NCBI RefSeq assembly: GCF_019844075.1
Contig: NZ_CP081962.1
Coordinates: forward strand, 99,763-163,762
DNA: 64,000 nt
DNA from: Curtobacterium sp. TC1
GTDB lineage: Bacteria > Actinomycetota > Actinomycetes > Actinomycetales > Microbacteriaceae
Reading direction: 5' to 3'
Every line of letters begins with the position of its first letter. The first letter of the stretch is position 1. Both the position numbers and the translations under genes were made by a program. Under the pieces are notes generated by a model, which searched no databases, was not told the origin of the DNA, and saw only the letters and a program-made list of their open reading frames with translations. This document shows positions 8,772 through 17,278 of this stretch, piece by piece.

Positions 8772-9763
8772 CAGATTAACCCCTTATGCACGAGGTTCCA
8801 GTAGTGCTCGCCAAGGACTGTAAGTTCACAAGCAGTACTATTCATTGCGGCGAAATACATTGCCGAAGCATTTACCGGGCGGACTAGATTCACCTTCACA
8901 TAGTTCTGTAGCACCCTGAAGGTCGCATTGTTGACCGGGTCGGGCTCGGGAATCGCTGGATCAGCAGCTTGTTCGGCGGACCGGTCAGGTTCGTACGACG
9001 GATCCAGCGGTAGCTGGTAATCCGGCTCCGGGAATATCTCGACCAGACGGTGAAGCTCGCCGAGGGAGATCGGTGGCGTCGCCTTCCTCAATGAAACGAA
9101 GGTTTTTACATTTGTCTTGAAGACCGGTCGTTGTTGCCAGGGGCCTAGAGATTGATCGATGTGCGCGTAAACACTTCCTGGGGTGATGTCCCCAACCAGG
9201 TTCGCTGCCGCACCGTTCAGAGCGTCGATGAGGAGGCCTGTGAACACACCGGACCCGCCCAACTCCATTGCGTACTGCTCCGCGGTTGATGCAGCCAGGA
9301 TCGTGACGCCATTGTGAATCTGCGCTTGCCCGGCTGCTGCGGTGTTCGCCGCCGCCGCCCCACTGTGGCAGCTGTCGAGGACGATCACCTTGTTGGTCGC
9401 CGGAGACCTGCTTGCGAAGGTCACCACGTCCGCGAGAGCCACGCCGTCGTCACCGGATGCGGCGTCGCTGGTGCAGAGATATCCACCTGTGTCCTCAAGG
9501 AAACCGTGGCCTGAAAAGTAGAAGAGCGCGATTTCTGCGTCGTCCTCGAAGAGTTGACGGACCGCATCCTTCAGATCCCCTCGACTGATCGCCGTCTCTG
9601 CGTTAGTGGCCGTTATGAGCCGAGGGTTTGTGAAGTTCTTCGTGCCATCAGCGTGATGCTCGAGAACGCCTTCAACGTCATGCGCGTCGTTGACGCATCC
9701 GCGAAGGCTCTGTAGATGCTCGTAGTGATCGACTCCAACGACTAGAGCCTTCCGCATGCCCAT
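8771..9763 (-). CDS. Caspase-like (peptidase C14) protease
   Basis: A 330-residue protein beginning [20 protein letters not shown], the standard caspase-fold opening strand. The catalytic pair is visible as His86 in FYFSGHG and Cys132 in [12 protein letters not shown]-terminal region of about 130 residues after the protease core (from [15 protein letters not shown]) may be a regulatory or ligand-sensing domain. The start chosen overlaps the upstream stop as TGATG. Bacterial caspase-like proteases act in abortive anti-phage immunity. Given its fusion into one transcript with a TIR-like gene, activation by a TIR-made nucleotide is a reasonable hypothesis. Confidence 0.85.
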   Translation of the reverse strand: MGMRKALVVGVDHYEHLQSLRGCVNDAHDVEGVLEHHADGTKNFTNPRLITATNAETAISRGDLKDAVRQLFEDDAEIALFYFSGHGFLEDTGGYLCTSDAASGDDGVALADVVTFASRSPATNKVIVLDSCHSGAAAANTAAAGQAQIHNGVTILAASTAEQYAMELGGSGVFTGLLIDALNGAAANLVGDITPGSVYAHIDQSLGPWQQRPVFKTNVKTFVSLRKATPPISLGELHRLVEIFPEPDYQLPLDPSYEPDRSAEQAADPAIPEPDPVNNATFRVLQNYVKVNLVRPVNASAMYFAAMNSTACELTVLGEHYWNLVHKGLI

Positions 9764-10134
9764 CAGAGCGAATCGATGAAGTCGCTGATATTCTTGTCGC
9801 TCCAAGTCTTGGTGGAGACGCCCGCAATCGTCGCCCGGTCATCCGTGTACGCCCAGATGCCCAGAATCGGCTTACCTTCCTCCTTGGCGCAGGCGATTTC
9901 CCACTTCTGCCCTGTCGAAGCAGCGGAGTTCTTGCTCACAAGAACGATCACACCATCCGAGCGACGGATGCGCGTCCGCACCTTGCTCTGCCAGTCGGAG
10001 TCGTAAGCCTCCTTGACTGACATGTCAATGAACTCGTAAGGGGCTCGAGGGGACAGCGACTGCCCCTTGAGGAAGTCACGCTGGCGCTCGTCCTCGATCG
10101 CGAACGCTACAAATACGGTCTTCGTACTGGTCAT
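9763..10134 (-). CDS. TIR-like (ThsB/MTH538-type) protein
   Basis: A 123-residue single-domain protein. It opens [18 protein letters not shown], continues [11 protein letters not shown], has [18 protein letters not shown], and then [20 protein letters not shown]. This is the layout of TIR-like DUF1863 proteins such as ThsB of Thoeris, including the W-E-I glutamate (Glu79) that serves as catalytic residue. Such proteins sense infection and convert NAD into a cyclic-ADP-ribose-type signal. It is the first gene of the operon, reading away from the DUF6338 gene. The ATG follows an AGGAGC-type ribosome-binding site. Confidence 0.8.
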   Translation of the reverse strand: MTSTKTVFVAFAIEDERQRDFLKGQSLSPRAPYEFIDMSVKEAYDSDWQSKVRTRIRRSDGVIVLVSKNSAASTGQKWEIACAKEEGKPILGIWAYTDDRATIAGVSTKTWSDKNISDFIDSL

Positions 10135-10239
10135 TTGGGGCTCCTTTGCTCCGAGGTGGGTTTGATCACGAGTCTACCGACAAGACCCGACATCGGAGGC
10201 CTATGCTCGACGAGCAGGACTGCTCAGAAGGAGATGCGA

Positions 10240-10914
10240 GTGACGCTACCTGAGTCCATGTTTGGCGTTGTGGCCTTGGTCGCCCTGGTGATTCCGGGCG
10301 TCGTGTTCGCCGGAGTGCGATCCTGGCTCCGCGGCTTCAAATGGTCCGATCAGACGGCCTCGACGAGAATCCTCGACGCGCTCTTGGTGAGCGTCGTCCT
10401 CGATGCTGTCTATCTGTGGCTCTTCGGGAAGCTGCTCGTGCCCTTCCTCGCGAACCCTAGGCCTGAACTCGCTGCTCACCCTGCTCAAGCGGGGTTCTTG
10501 GCCACGCTACTCGGCGTCATCATTCCAGCGGCCCTAGCGCTCGGATGGCACGCGGATGTGGCCTGGCGCCCGTTGCGGTGGCACTGGTGGCCGTCTTGGA
10601 TCCGGTTTCCTCGGCGTCGAACCGCGCACGAGAGCACGCCAACAGCTTGGGACAAGGCGGCGCCTCGCAAGACGGACGTTTGGGTGAAAGTGCTCTTGCC
10701 CAGCGGTGAACGTGTCGCTGGCTGGGTCAGTGGTGAGAGCTTCGTGTCGACCTACCCGCACTCTCGCGACATCTACATTCAAGAGCAGTTCGCCGTCGAC
10801 GAGAGCGGCACCATTGGCGAACGTCTGGAGAACACGGCGGGTGTCTGGCTCAGCATCCCCGACGGGGCGATAGTTGAATGGCTCTACCCCAACAGTGAGG
10901 ACGAATCCGCATGA
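10240..10914 (+). CDS. DUF6338-like membrane protein
   Basis: A 224-residue protein with an N-terminal membrane helix (GVVALVALVIPGVVFAGVRSW) and two more around residues 45-65 and 85-105, then a soluble beta-rich C-terminal half with WVKVLLPSGERVAGWVSGES and SRDIYIQEQF. This membrane-plus-SH3-like layout matches the DUF6338 family. AAGGAG lies six bases before the GTG at 10240, which is preferred over the upstream ATG that would overlap the ribosome-binding site. It reads divergently from the TIR-caspase operon and shares a four-base overlap with the next small gene. Function is unknown; a defence accessory role is speculative. Confidence 0.65.
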   Translation: MTLPESMFGVVALVALVIPGVVFAGVRSWLRGFKWSDQTASTRILDALLVSVVLDAVYLWLFGKLLVPFLANPRPELAAHPAQAGFLATLLGVIIPAALALGWHADVAWRPLRWHWWPSWIRFPRRRTAHESTPTAWDKAAPRKTDVWVKVLLPSGERVAGWVSGESFVSTYPHSRDIYIQEQFAVDESGTIGERLENTAGVWLSIPDGAIVEWLYPNSEDESA

Positions 10915-11069
10915 ACGACCGACAGCCGAATCACGATCACGTCACCGAGGGTGCCATCACCAGGGGCGCCGCTCCCACAGGCAACCGCCCGGCGCCCACC
11001 CGGGCCCCACAGACACCCTCCGGGGTTTACGTTCCTCCGAAGCCGTCCAACGACCAGCCGCGCAACTAG
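10911..11069 (+). CDS. 52-residue disordered protein
   Basis: The ATG overlaps the stop of the DUF6338 gene (ATGA), indicating coupled translation. The product is Pro/Thr/Asn-rich without hydrophobic segments (for example TRAPQTPSGVYVPPKPSNDQ near its end) and is probably unstructured. Small partners of this kind often follow DUF6338 genes, but no function is known to me. Confidence 0.55.
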   Translation: MNDRQPNHDHVTEGAITRGAAPTGNRPAPTRAPQTPSGVYVPPKPSNDQPRN

Positions 11070-11152
11070 CAACGAGCGGCAGAAGCACGCATCCCTCTCT
11101 AGGTCGCCGAGATCGGATACGGCGGTACTGTCAGCGTGATCGCTGCCTCTCT

Positions 11153-11168
11153 GGGGTATACCCCAGCG
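11153..11168. promoter_or_regulatory. 16-bp palindrome upstream of decayed recombinase
   Basis: CTGGGGTATACCCCAG is a perfect palindrome in the leader of the recombinase pseudogene. It could be a recombinase or repressor site. G/C-tract palindromes around a TATA also occur in copper-sensor operators, but no copper gene is near. Confidence 0.3.
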
Positions 11169-11254
11169 CTACGGCCACGCTGCTGTTCGTTTCGCGTAGT
11201 TCTAGGGTGCCGTTCCGCTCTTTTGCCACAGGAGTGTGCGAGGGTCTAGGAGTG

Positions 11255-11885
11255 GTGCAACGCAAGACGCAGACCGTCGCCTACGTTCGGGTGAGCTCAA
11301 TCGATCAGAACCTCGACCGACAGCTCTAGGCCATCGGCGACGTCGACCGACTGTTCGAAGAGAAGATCTCCGGCGGCTCCCGCACCGACCGAACCGCGCT
11401 GCTCGACTGCATCGGATACGTCCGCGACGGCGACCCCGTCCGATTCGCATCGATGGACCGGCTCGCCCGCTCCCTCGGTGACCTGCGGAACATCGTCGAC
11501 GAGATCACCGCCAAGGGCGCATCGGTCGAGTTCGTCAAAGAGCAGCAGACCTACAGCCGCGACACCGACGACGCCATCGGCCGGCTCATGCTCAACCCTC
11601 GGCGCCTTCGCCGAGTTCGAACGCACCCTCATCCGCGAACGCCAACGCGAAGGGATTCGTATCGCCAAGGCCGCCGGCAAGTACAAGGGCCGCTCGCGAA
11701 AACTCACCGACGGCCAAATCACCGAAGCACGCCGACTCATCAGCACCGGTGTCCCCAAGACCACTGTCGCCCGTCAGCTCAGCGTCGACCGCACGACGCT
11801 CTATCGGATGCTCGCTACCTCCACCGCACTCTCCCCCGCGACGCCCACTGCTGAGCACCCCGAGGGGAAGCGCGAAACCGTGTAG
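11255..11885 (+). pseudogene. Tn3-type serine resolvase, two lesions
   Basis: The N-terminus QTVAYVRVSSIDQNLDRQL carries the catalytic-serine motif, but a TAG stop at 11327 interrupts it. The same frame resumes with AIGDVDRLFEEKISGGSRTD and FASMDRLARSLGDLRNIVDE. After RLMLN, near 11598, one extra base shifts the frame; the next frame gives LGAFAEFERTLIRERQREGI and a helix-turn-helix tail (GVPKTTVARQLSVDRTTLYR). The protein would otherwise be full length (about 200 residues), so the lesions look recent. The IS30 wreck starts four bases later. Confidence 0.85.
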
Positions 11886-11888
11886 CGT

Positions 11889-13730
11889 TTGGCGCCCCCC
11901 CGGATTCACTTGATCGACGCAACACCTTCCTCCGAGGTGTTGCCCTTGTACTTGTCCCTGTCGTCTCCGCAAGCTGTCCGGTTCCTCGCCCTGATCCGGG
12001 AGGGGCGCGGTCTCAAACCTTCCGCCCGAATCGCTGGCGTCGGCAAGGAGACCGGGTACCGGTTCCTTCGCGAGCGGTATCTGCAGCTGCGCCGTTCCGG
12101 TTCTGACCCTGCAGCAGCGTTGACCGTCGTCGGTGTGACGAGCAGTCGCGTGGCCTCGTGGGAAGCGCGTCTGAACCTCGACGGCAGGCATCATCTGCGC
12201 GTCGAGCTGAGCGTCGAGGAGCGGTTCTGGTCGGCGTTTCACGCGGGTGCATCTGTCGAAGCTGCCGCGGCCGGAGCCGGGCTGGGCCGCGCGACCGGCT
12301 ACCGGCTCGTCCGACGCCGATTCGACGAGCTCCGGGAGGGAAGCTCCGTCGCGTCTGTCGCCGTCACGCTTCGGCTGAGCGGGAAGCGCGCTGACCTGCT
12401 CGAACGGGAACGGCAGAGCAGACTCCGCCGCGACCAGAGCGCCGCCGCGGCGGCGCTGCGCAAGGCGTTGGCAGCGTCGGCGCGCGTTGCTGAGCTGTCA
12501 CTGACGACGACGCGGCGAGGGCGAAAGGCCCGCGACGTTGAGGACGAGTACTGGCAGCTGATGCGGCAGGGCATGAGCAACACCGACGCCTGCAGACTGC
12601 TTGGCATGTCTCGACGCTCCGGCACCCTGATTCGCCAACGAGCCGGCTACCGCATCCCGCCAGCGAGCCCTATCGAGCCGGCGTCGTCGGGACGTTACTT
12701 GGCGCTGCGGTAACGGCTCGAGATCGCCGACCTGCGCCGACTGGGACTCTCGATACGCCAGATCAGCGTCCGTCTGGGCCGGCACCCCTCGACGATCAGT
12801 CGCGAGCTCCGACGGCACCGGACGGGAAGCGGGGACTACTTGCCGCATCTTGCTGACGATGACGCCAGGCGCCAACGCGCTCGTCCGAAACCGCACCGCC
12901 TCGTCGCCGATGCCGCGCTTCGGCGGCTGGTGCAGCGGAAGCTGAACCGGTTCTGGTCACCGGAAGAGATCAGCGACTGGCTACGAAAGACCTACCCCAC
13001 CAACCCGGCCATGCGCATCTGCCACGAGACCATCTACCGAGCCCTGCTCCTCCGGGAAGATGCTGGCCTGCACAAGCGCTACACGGGCAAACTCCGCACC
13101 GGACGTCGAGTCCGACGCACCAGGTGGAACAACCCCATCGGTCGAGGATCCCGGATCCGGAACATGGCCAGCATCACCGAGCGTCCCGCCGACGCAGCCG
13201 ACAAGCAGACCGCCGGCCACTGGGAAGGCGACCTCATCGTCGGTGTCGGTTCCGTGTCCGCGATGGCCACCCTCCGTGAACGCACCACCCACTACGGCAT
13301 CGTCCTGAACCTCCCGAACGATCACACCGCGCGCAGCGTCAACGCTGCGATCACGGAAGCGTTCGCCGCGATCCCCAACCACCTAAACGGTCGCTGACCT
13401 GGGATCAGGGCGTCGAGATGGCCGCCCACGAACAGCTCACCGCCACGACCGGCGTCCCCGTGTTCTTCGCCGACCGTTCCAGCCCATGGCAGCGCGGCGC
13501 GAACGAGAACTTCAACGGGCTCCTCCGGCAGTACTTCCCCAAGGGCACCAACCTCGCCATCCACAGCCCCAGCCACGTCACCACCGTCATGAACGATCTC
13601 AACAACCGCCCGCGAAAGCGCCTCGACTACGACACTCCAACCCAACGATTCAACGCCGAGAAGCGCCGCAACACAGCCCTCCAGCTACCCCGAAACCAGC
13701 CCCAAATCGACCAACTGTTGCGTCGACCAT
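11889..13730 (+). pseudogene. IS30-family transposase, two lesions
   Basis: The N-terminal helix-turn-helix part (residues 30-270) ends in a TAA stop at 12711 inside RYLALR*RLEIADLR. The same frame continues with the IS30 signature SIRQISVRLGRHPSTISREL, RFWSPEEISDWLR and AGHWEGDLIVG. Near 13395 a frameshift after HLNGR moves the rest (TWDQGVEMAAHEQL, FADRSSPWQRGANENFNGLL, with catalytic D and E) to another frame. The DDE residues are all still recognisable, but no single frame spans them. The right end is probably near GTTGCGTCGACC at 13718; the left end was not found. A fragment of another IS30 copy lies at 39932. Confidence 0.85.
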
Positions 13731-13740
13731 CAGAATCCGC

Positions 13741-13773
13741 CGTGCCTTCACCGGGCTTTTTTGCGGGACAGGC
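13741..13773. repeat. 33-bp sequence shared with recombinase leader at 51071
   Basis: Twenty-seven of 33 bases match 51071-51103, including the block GCGGGACAGGC. At 51071 the sequence lies just upstream of an intact serine recombinase, so this copy may be a leftover recombination site or promoter beside the IS30 wreck. Confidence 0.5.
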
Positions 13774-13855
13774 ATACGGGAACCCCCTGGTCAGACAGCA
13801 GAAGACAACGGAGCGCTCTGAGGGCGACAGTTGGCGTGTAGCGGTGAACGACCGA

Positions 13856-14278
13856 CTATCGGGCGGCGTCGAACCGCGCTTGATGTGCTGAGACGTCATC
13901 GCGGTGGGTTTCGGACCATGTCTTGAGCTGCCGGACCGTCTGGTGCAGGGAGATCCCGAGGGCGGTGAGTTCGTACGTCACGGATACGGGGACAGTCGCG
14001 GTTGCTGTCCGGTCGACCAGGCCGTCACGTTCGAGCGACTTCAGCGTCTGCGACAGCATCTTCGGACTCACACCCGCCAGGACCCTCGCCAGTTCGGAGT
14101 ACCGCATGGGACGTGGTTCGCCGTCGCAGTCCGGCCCACTCCCCAGAGCCGACAACACCAGAGTCACCCACTTGCCGGACACCTGCGCGAGCAACTGCTG
14201 GCTCGGGCATGCGGCGAGGAACGCGTTGTACTGCACCTTCGCTGCTGCCTTCTTCTCCGCCGCCGTGATAGTCGCCAA
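13856..14278 (-). CDS. HxlR-family transcriptional regulator
   Basis: A 140-residue winged-helix protein. It has a Cys early in ACPSQQLLAQVSGKWVTLVL (the HxlR motif C-P-x-x-x-x-L-x-x-x-x-G-K-W), followed by RYSELARVLAGVSPKMLSQT and KSLERDGLVDRTATATVPVS. The TTG at 14278 is chosen because AGGAGGAAAGC precedes it; the open frame extends further but has no signal. It reads divergently from an aldo/keto reductase 110 bases away and likely controls that gene. The conserved Cys suggests a redox or electrophile sensor. Confidence 0.85.
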   Translation of the reverse strand: MATITAAEKKAAAKVQYNAFLAACPSQQLLAQVSGKWVTLVLSALGSGPDCDGEPRPMRYSELARVLAGVSPKMLSQTLKSLERDGLVDRTATATVPVSVTYELTALGISLHQTVRQLKTWSETHRDDVSAHQARFDAAR

Positions 14279-14387
14279 GCTTTCCTCCTGGGTATCAACG
14301 CACTTCTGGGTAACTACTTCCGAATGGGAATCCCCGCGTCCAGGGTGGAGCACGGCACGTTGATCCGCAAGCACTGGAAGGCACACC

Positions 14388-15257
14388 ATGAGCACCACCA
14401 CCGAACTGCCCGGCGGCACCTGGACCCTCGGCGACCGCACCGTCTCGCGTTTCGGGTACGGCGGGATGCAGCTCGCCGGCCCCTGGGTCGTCGGCCCGCC
14501 GAGAGACCACGATGCCGCGATCGCCGTCCTCCGCGAGGCAGTGGCGCGCGGCATCACCCACATCGACACCGCCGAAACCTACGGGCCCCGCGTCGTCAAC
14601 GAACTCATCCACGAGGCCCTGCACCCGTACGCCCCGGGACTGTTCATCGCGACGAAGGCCGGCGGACGTCGGGACGCGCAGGGCGGTTGGCCTGCTGCAC
14701 GCAAACCCGATGACCTCCGGGCGCAGATCGACGACAACCTCGACACACTCGGCGTCGACGTCCTCGATCTGGTCCACTTGCGCCTGGGCGACGCGAACGG
14801 TCCGGTCCCTGAACGGATCGACGAAGCATTCGAAACGCTCGTCGACCTGCAACAGCAGGGACTCATCCGACACCTCGGCGTCAGCAACGCCACCGCCGAG
14901 CAGGTTGCACAAGCGCAGTCGATCGCGCCGATCGTGTCAGTACAGAACATGTACAACCTCGCCAACCGGTGGGACGACGCACTCATCGAGCGACTCGCCA
15001 ACGAGGGGGTGGCCTACATCCCGTTCTTCCCCCTCGGGGGATTCACCCCGCTTCAATCCGGCGTACTCTCGGCCGTCGCAGGACGGCTTGACGCGACACC
15101 GATGTCGGTCGCGCTGGCGTGGCTCCTGCACCGCTCACCAAACATCCTGCTGATCCCCGGCACATCCTCCGCAGCACACCTGCGAGAAAACATCGCCGGT
15201 GCCGGGCTCACCCTGTCCAGCGACGACCTCGCCGAACTCGACCAGATCGCAGGGTGA
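14388..15257 (+). CDS. Aldo/keto reductase
   Basis: A 289-residue (beta/alpha)8 oxidoreductase of the AKR superfamily. The tetrad is visible: Asp and Tyr in THIDTAETYGP (about residues 64-70), Lys in FIATKAGG (about 90), and His in DLVHLRLG (about 130). The C-terminal NADPH-binding part includes ILLIPGTSSAAHLREN. It reduces carbonyls such as aldehydes or quinones with NADPH; the substrate is unknown. The divergent HxlR gene suggests induction by reactive electrophiles. A hairpin terminator follows. Confidence 0.9.
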   Translation: MSTTTELPGGTWTLGDRTVSRFGYGGMQLAGPWVVGPPRDHDAAIAVLREAVARGITHIDTAETYGPRVVNELIHEALHPYAPGLFIATKAGGRRDAQGGWPAARKPDDLRAQIDDNLDTLGVDVLDLVHLRLGDANGPVPERIDEAFETLVDLQQQGLIRHLGVSNATAEQVAQAQSIAPIVSVQNMYNLANRWDDALIERLANEGVAYIPFFPLGGFTPLQSGVLSAVAGRLDATPMSVALAWLLHRSPNILLIPGTSSAAHLRENIAGAGLTLSSDDLAELDQIAG

Positions 15258-15264
15258 CCAGCGA

Positions 15265-15294
15265 GTGGTGGGTGCATTCGGCAGCACCCACCAC
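15265..15294 (+). terminator. Terminator after aldo/keto reductase
   Basis: An 11-base perfect stem (GTGGTGGGTGC) with an 8-base loop, starting 8 bases past the stop codon. Confidence 0.7.
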
Positions 15295-15876
15295 GCACCC
15301 GCTGAGCGATGCTTGAATCGGAACGCCGCCGGCTCGGGGCATGCCCGGCCGGTAGCCGATCCTCTTACGGGCCCCTCGCCGTTCCCAGGGAGAGAGCAAC
15401 AGCGCGCGTTCGGCGGCAGCTTCCCTCAAGCCCCTGCAGCACATCGCGTCTCACAAATTGCCATGATCACGCGGCAGGACCCCCGCCAGGTCGAGACGAC
15501 TTACCGAGACAGACCAACCCCGCCCAACTGCTGGCATCGTCAACGCGAAAATGTGTCTCACGCCGGCGTCTCGACCTGGCGGGGGTCTTGCCCGCAGTGA
15601 CAGTCTCGGCGCCGTAGGCGTCGTAGGAGACCTGGTAGGCGTAGTAGGGACATTCCACGCGCACGAGCGGATCGGGAGGGCGGCTTCCACAGCCTCGATG
15701 CCTCGGCGCCTCGGTCCGGGTGCATTAAGACGGTGCGGCCGCGCCACGGACGGCCTATCGTGGGCGGCAGGTGACCGATGCCCCTGGCCGCCGGAACGAT
15801 CGCATTGTCCGATGCCGGCCGGAGACAGACATGACCCTCAGCAGCAAACCGCTACTCGCACGATGGCGGCCCATCC
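15295..15876. other. Non-coding stretch with an inverted-repeat element
   Basis: No convincing gene lies in this roughly 580-base interval. A minus-strand frame (15467-15664) starts MRVECPYYAYQVSYDAYGAE and could be a short or decayed gene, but it runs through the inverted repeat described separately. The rest shows no motifs I can support. Confidence 0.4.
15478..15587. repeat. 110-bp element with perfect 21-bp terminal inverted repeats
   Basis: The left arm at 15478-15498 (GACCCCCGCCAGGTCGAGAC plus G) is the exact reverse complement of the right arm at 15567-15587. Weaker similarity continues outward (GCGGCAG against GCGGGCAA) and inward (both carry GAGACA), giving imperfect arms of about 40 bases. 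The 68-base centre has no gene. The form fits a MITE or the residue of an internally deleted insertion sequence. Confidence 0.65.
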
Positions 15877-16104
15877 ATGAGTGACGCGGATCTGCGTTGG
15901 AGCGTCCTCGATGCGGACACATGGGAAGCGCATGCCGGACTTCAGCACGTTGGGAACGTGCGGCGCACGTCGGCGTATGCCGCCGGGTACGCCGTTCAGC
16001 TCGCGGAGGGTGACCTGATCGGGAGCCACACCAGTTTCGAAAGTGCGCAGGCGCAGCTTGACGCGTTCGCACGGTGGCAGTCTGGCGCTCAACCGGCACT
16101 GTGA
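15877..16104 (+). CDS. 75-residue hypothetical protein
   Basis: The product (MSDADLRWSVLDADTWEAHA to ESAQAQLDAFARWQSGAQPA) has a beta-rich N-terminal half and a closing helix, with normal GC-rich codon use for this genome. There is no signal peptide or membrane segment. The ribosome-binding site (GGCGG) is weak. I do not recognise the family. Confidence 0.5.
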   Translation: MSDADLRWSVLDADTWEAHAGLQHVGNVRRTSAYAAGYAVQLAEGDLIGSHTSFESAQAQLDAFARWQSGAQPAL

Positions 16105-16237
16105 CCGACGACGCTGAGCGCCCGCACGGGCGAAGCGCAGTGTTCAGGCAGGACAGAGCGAGGGTGGCTGCACTGTTGGTCGCTGGTCATCTCACTGCTC
16201 ATGGCGCTCATCGGGGTCACGCTGTGCTGGTTGAGCG

Positions 16238-16456
16238 TCAGATCGGTGAGGGAGTGTCAGGGTCGTGGAGGAATGTCTCATACGTTGCGTCCTGTGGCAT
16301 CCCGATGATGGGGTCGGGGACGATGTAGAGCACGTCGGTGTGGGTGCCGACTACGTCCCGCAGTCGGGTCACCGCCTCGATCGCTGAGGCTGCTTCCACA
16401 CCAGCAACCGCTGGTTCGGCGTCATCGCCCGGCATGTAGCCCGCACTCCACCGCAT
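16238..16456 (-). CDS. 72-residue hypothetical protein
   Basis: A small acidic protein with a helical middle (AASAIEAVTRLRDVVGTHTD) and a hydrophobic strand (VLYIVPDPIIG). A GAGG motif lies just before the ATG. It overlaps a plus-strand frame that looks less natural. No family was recognised. Confidence 0.45.
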   Translation of the reverse strand: MRWSAGYMPGDDAEPAVAGVEAASAIEAVTRLRDVVGTHTDVLYIVPDPIIGMPQDATYETFLHDPDTPSPI

Positions 16457-16595
16457 GCCTCATTGTGCGCATCTGTCTCCAGCTGAAGCAACACCGAAGG
16501 CGGGCGTTGGGCCTCTGAGCGCAGTTCTCGGACAGCTGCTGGGGCCCTGGATACGGTCGAACCCGATCCTCGCTACTACGTTGATGGGAGATGAC

Positions 16596-16748
16596 ATGAG
16601 CTTGTACGAGACCGATCCTGCTGCCGAACCGGCTCGCATCCGAACGATCGCGCGGGCCCGGAAGCAGTGGAAGCGTGCCGGGACCACGAACTTCGCGATC
16701 GATGACGAAAACTTCTTCCGGGACGTGTCTCCGGAAGCCGTCGGATAG
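16596..16748 (+). CDS. 50-residue protein, MSxYE family copy 1
   Basis: MSLYETDPAAEPARIRTIAR is followed by ARKQWKRAGTTNFAIDDENF. It resembles the 51-residue product at 29768 (MSHYEMDDTADPVRIMTIRR and onward): same opening, same D-x-x-x-x-P-x-R-I-x-T-I core, same acidic tail. A GGGAG ribosome-binding site precedes the ATG. Two copies under selection for the same pattern argue for a real small gene. Function unknown. Confidence 0.6.
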   Translation: MSLYETDPAAEPARIRTIARARKQWKRAGTTNFAIDDENFFRDVSPEAVG

Positions 16749-16781
16749 GCCGCAACGGCTTCGCTCGGCTCGGCTCGGTGC

Positions 16782-17060
16782 TTACCGTGTGTGGAGTGCG
16801 CGTGTTCGGCGGCTCAGGTCGGCAACGAACGACGCGTCCGGGCTTTCGAGCAGGTCGTCGTCTGCTCGCATCGACCGGAGCCGGGTAGCCGGCCCGACGA
16901 AGAGTCGCTCCCACATGAGGGCGCCGTCCTCGTCGACCGCTGGCAGCTCGACTTCGTCGGCGCACCACGCCAGCTCCAAGGATGCGAAGTACGCCAGCAG
17001 CGCTCGCGCTGCCGCGTCGCTGGTGAGCATCATCTGAGTGTCGTGGAAGACGTATTGCAC
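16782..17060 (-). CDS. 92-residue hypothetical protein
   Basis: The supported part starts with GTG-encoded VQYVFHDTQMMLTSDAAARA and ends near the stop with a helix (FVADLSRRTRALHTR). WERLFVGPATRL is a conserved-looking strand-turn. The longer upstream frame is low-complexity and was not used. It is divergent from the AraC gene and could be its neighbour in function. I do not recognise a named domain. Confidence 0.5.
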   Translation of the reverse strand: MQYVFHDTQMMLTSDAAARALLAYFASLELAWCADEVELPAVDEDGALMWERLFVGPATRLRSMRADDDLLESPDASFVADLSRRTRALHTR

Positions 17061-17278
17061 GTTGGGCTCTTCGCTTGCAGCAGGGGCCGGGGAAGGTTCG
17101 ACGGACTGCGGATGGAAGGCCGAAGTCCGGGGCCGCTGAAGTTCTGAGCATATCCCGTCGGCCGCGCGCTGAACACAGACACCGCGCCTCTCGCGCCACG
17201 GTGGTCGCGGACGGGAGCAAGCCCGCGTGACAGAACTGAACTGCGCAGTCCGGATGATCGCCCGAAACCTTTGGCATT

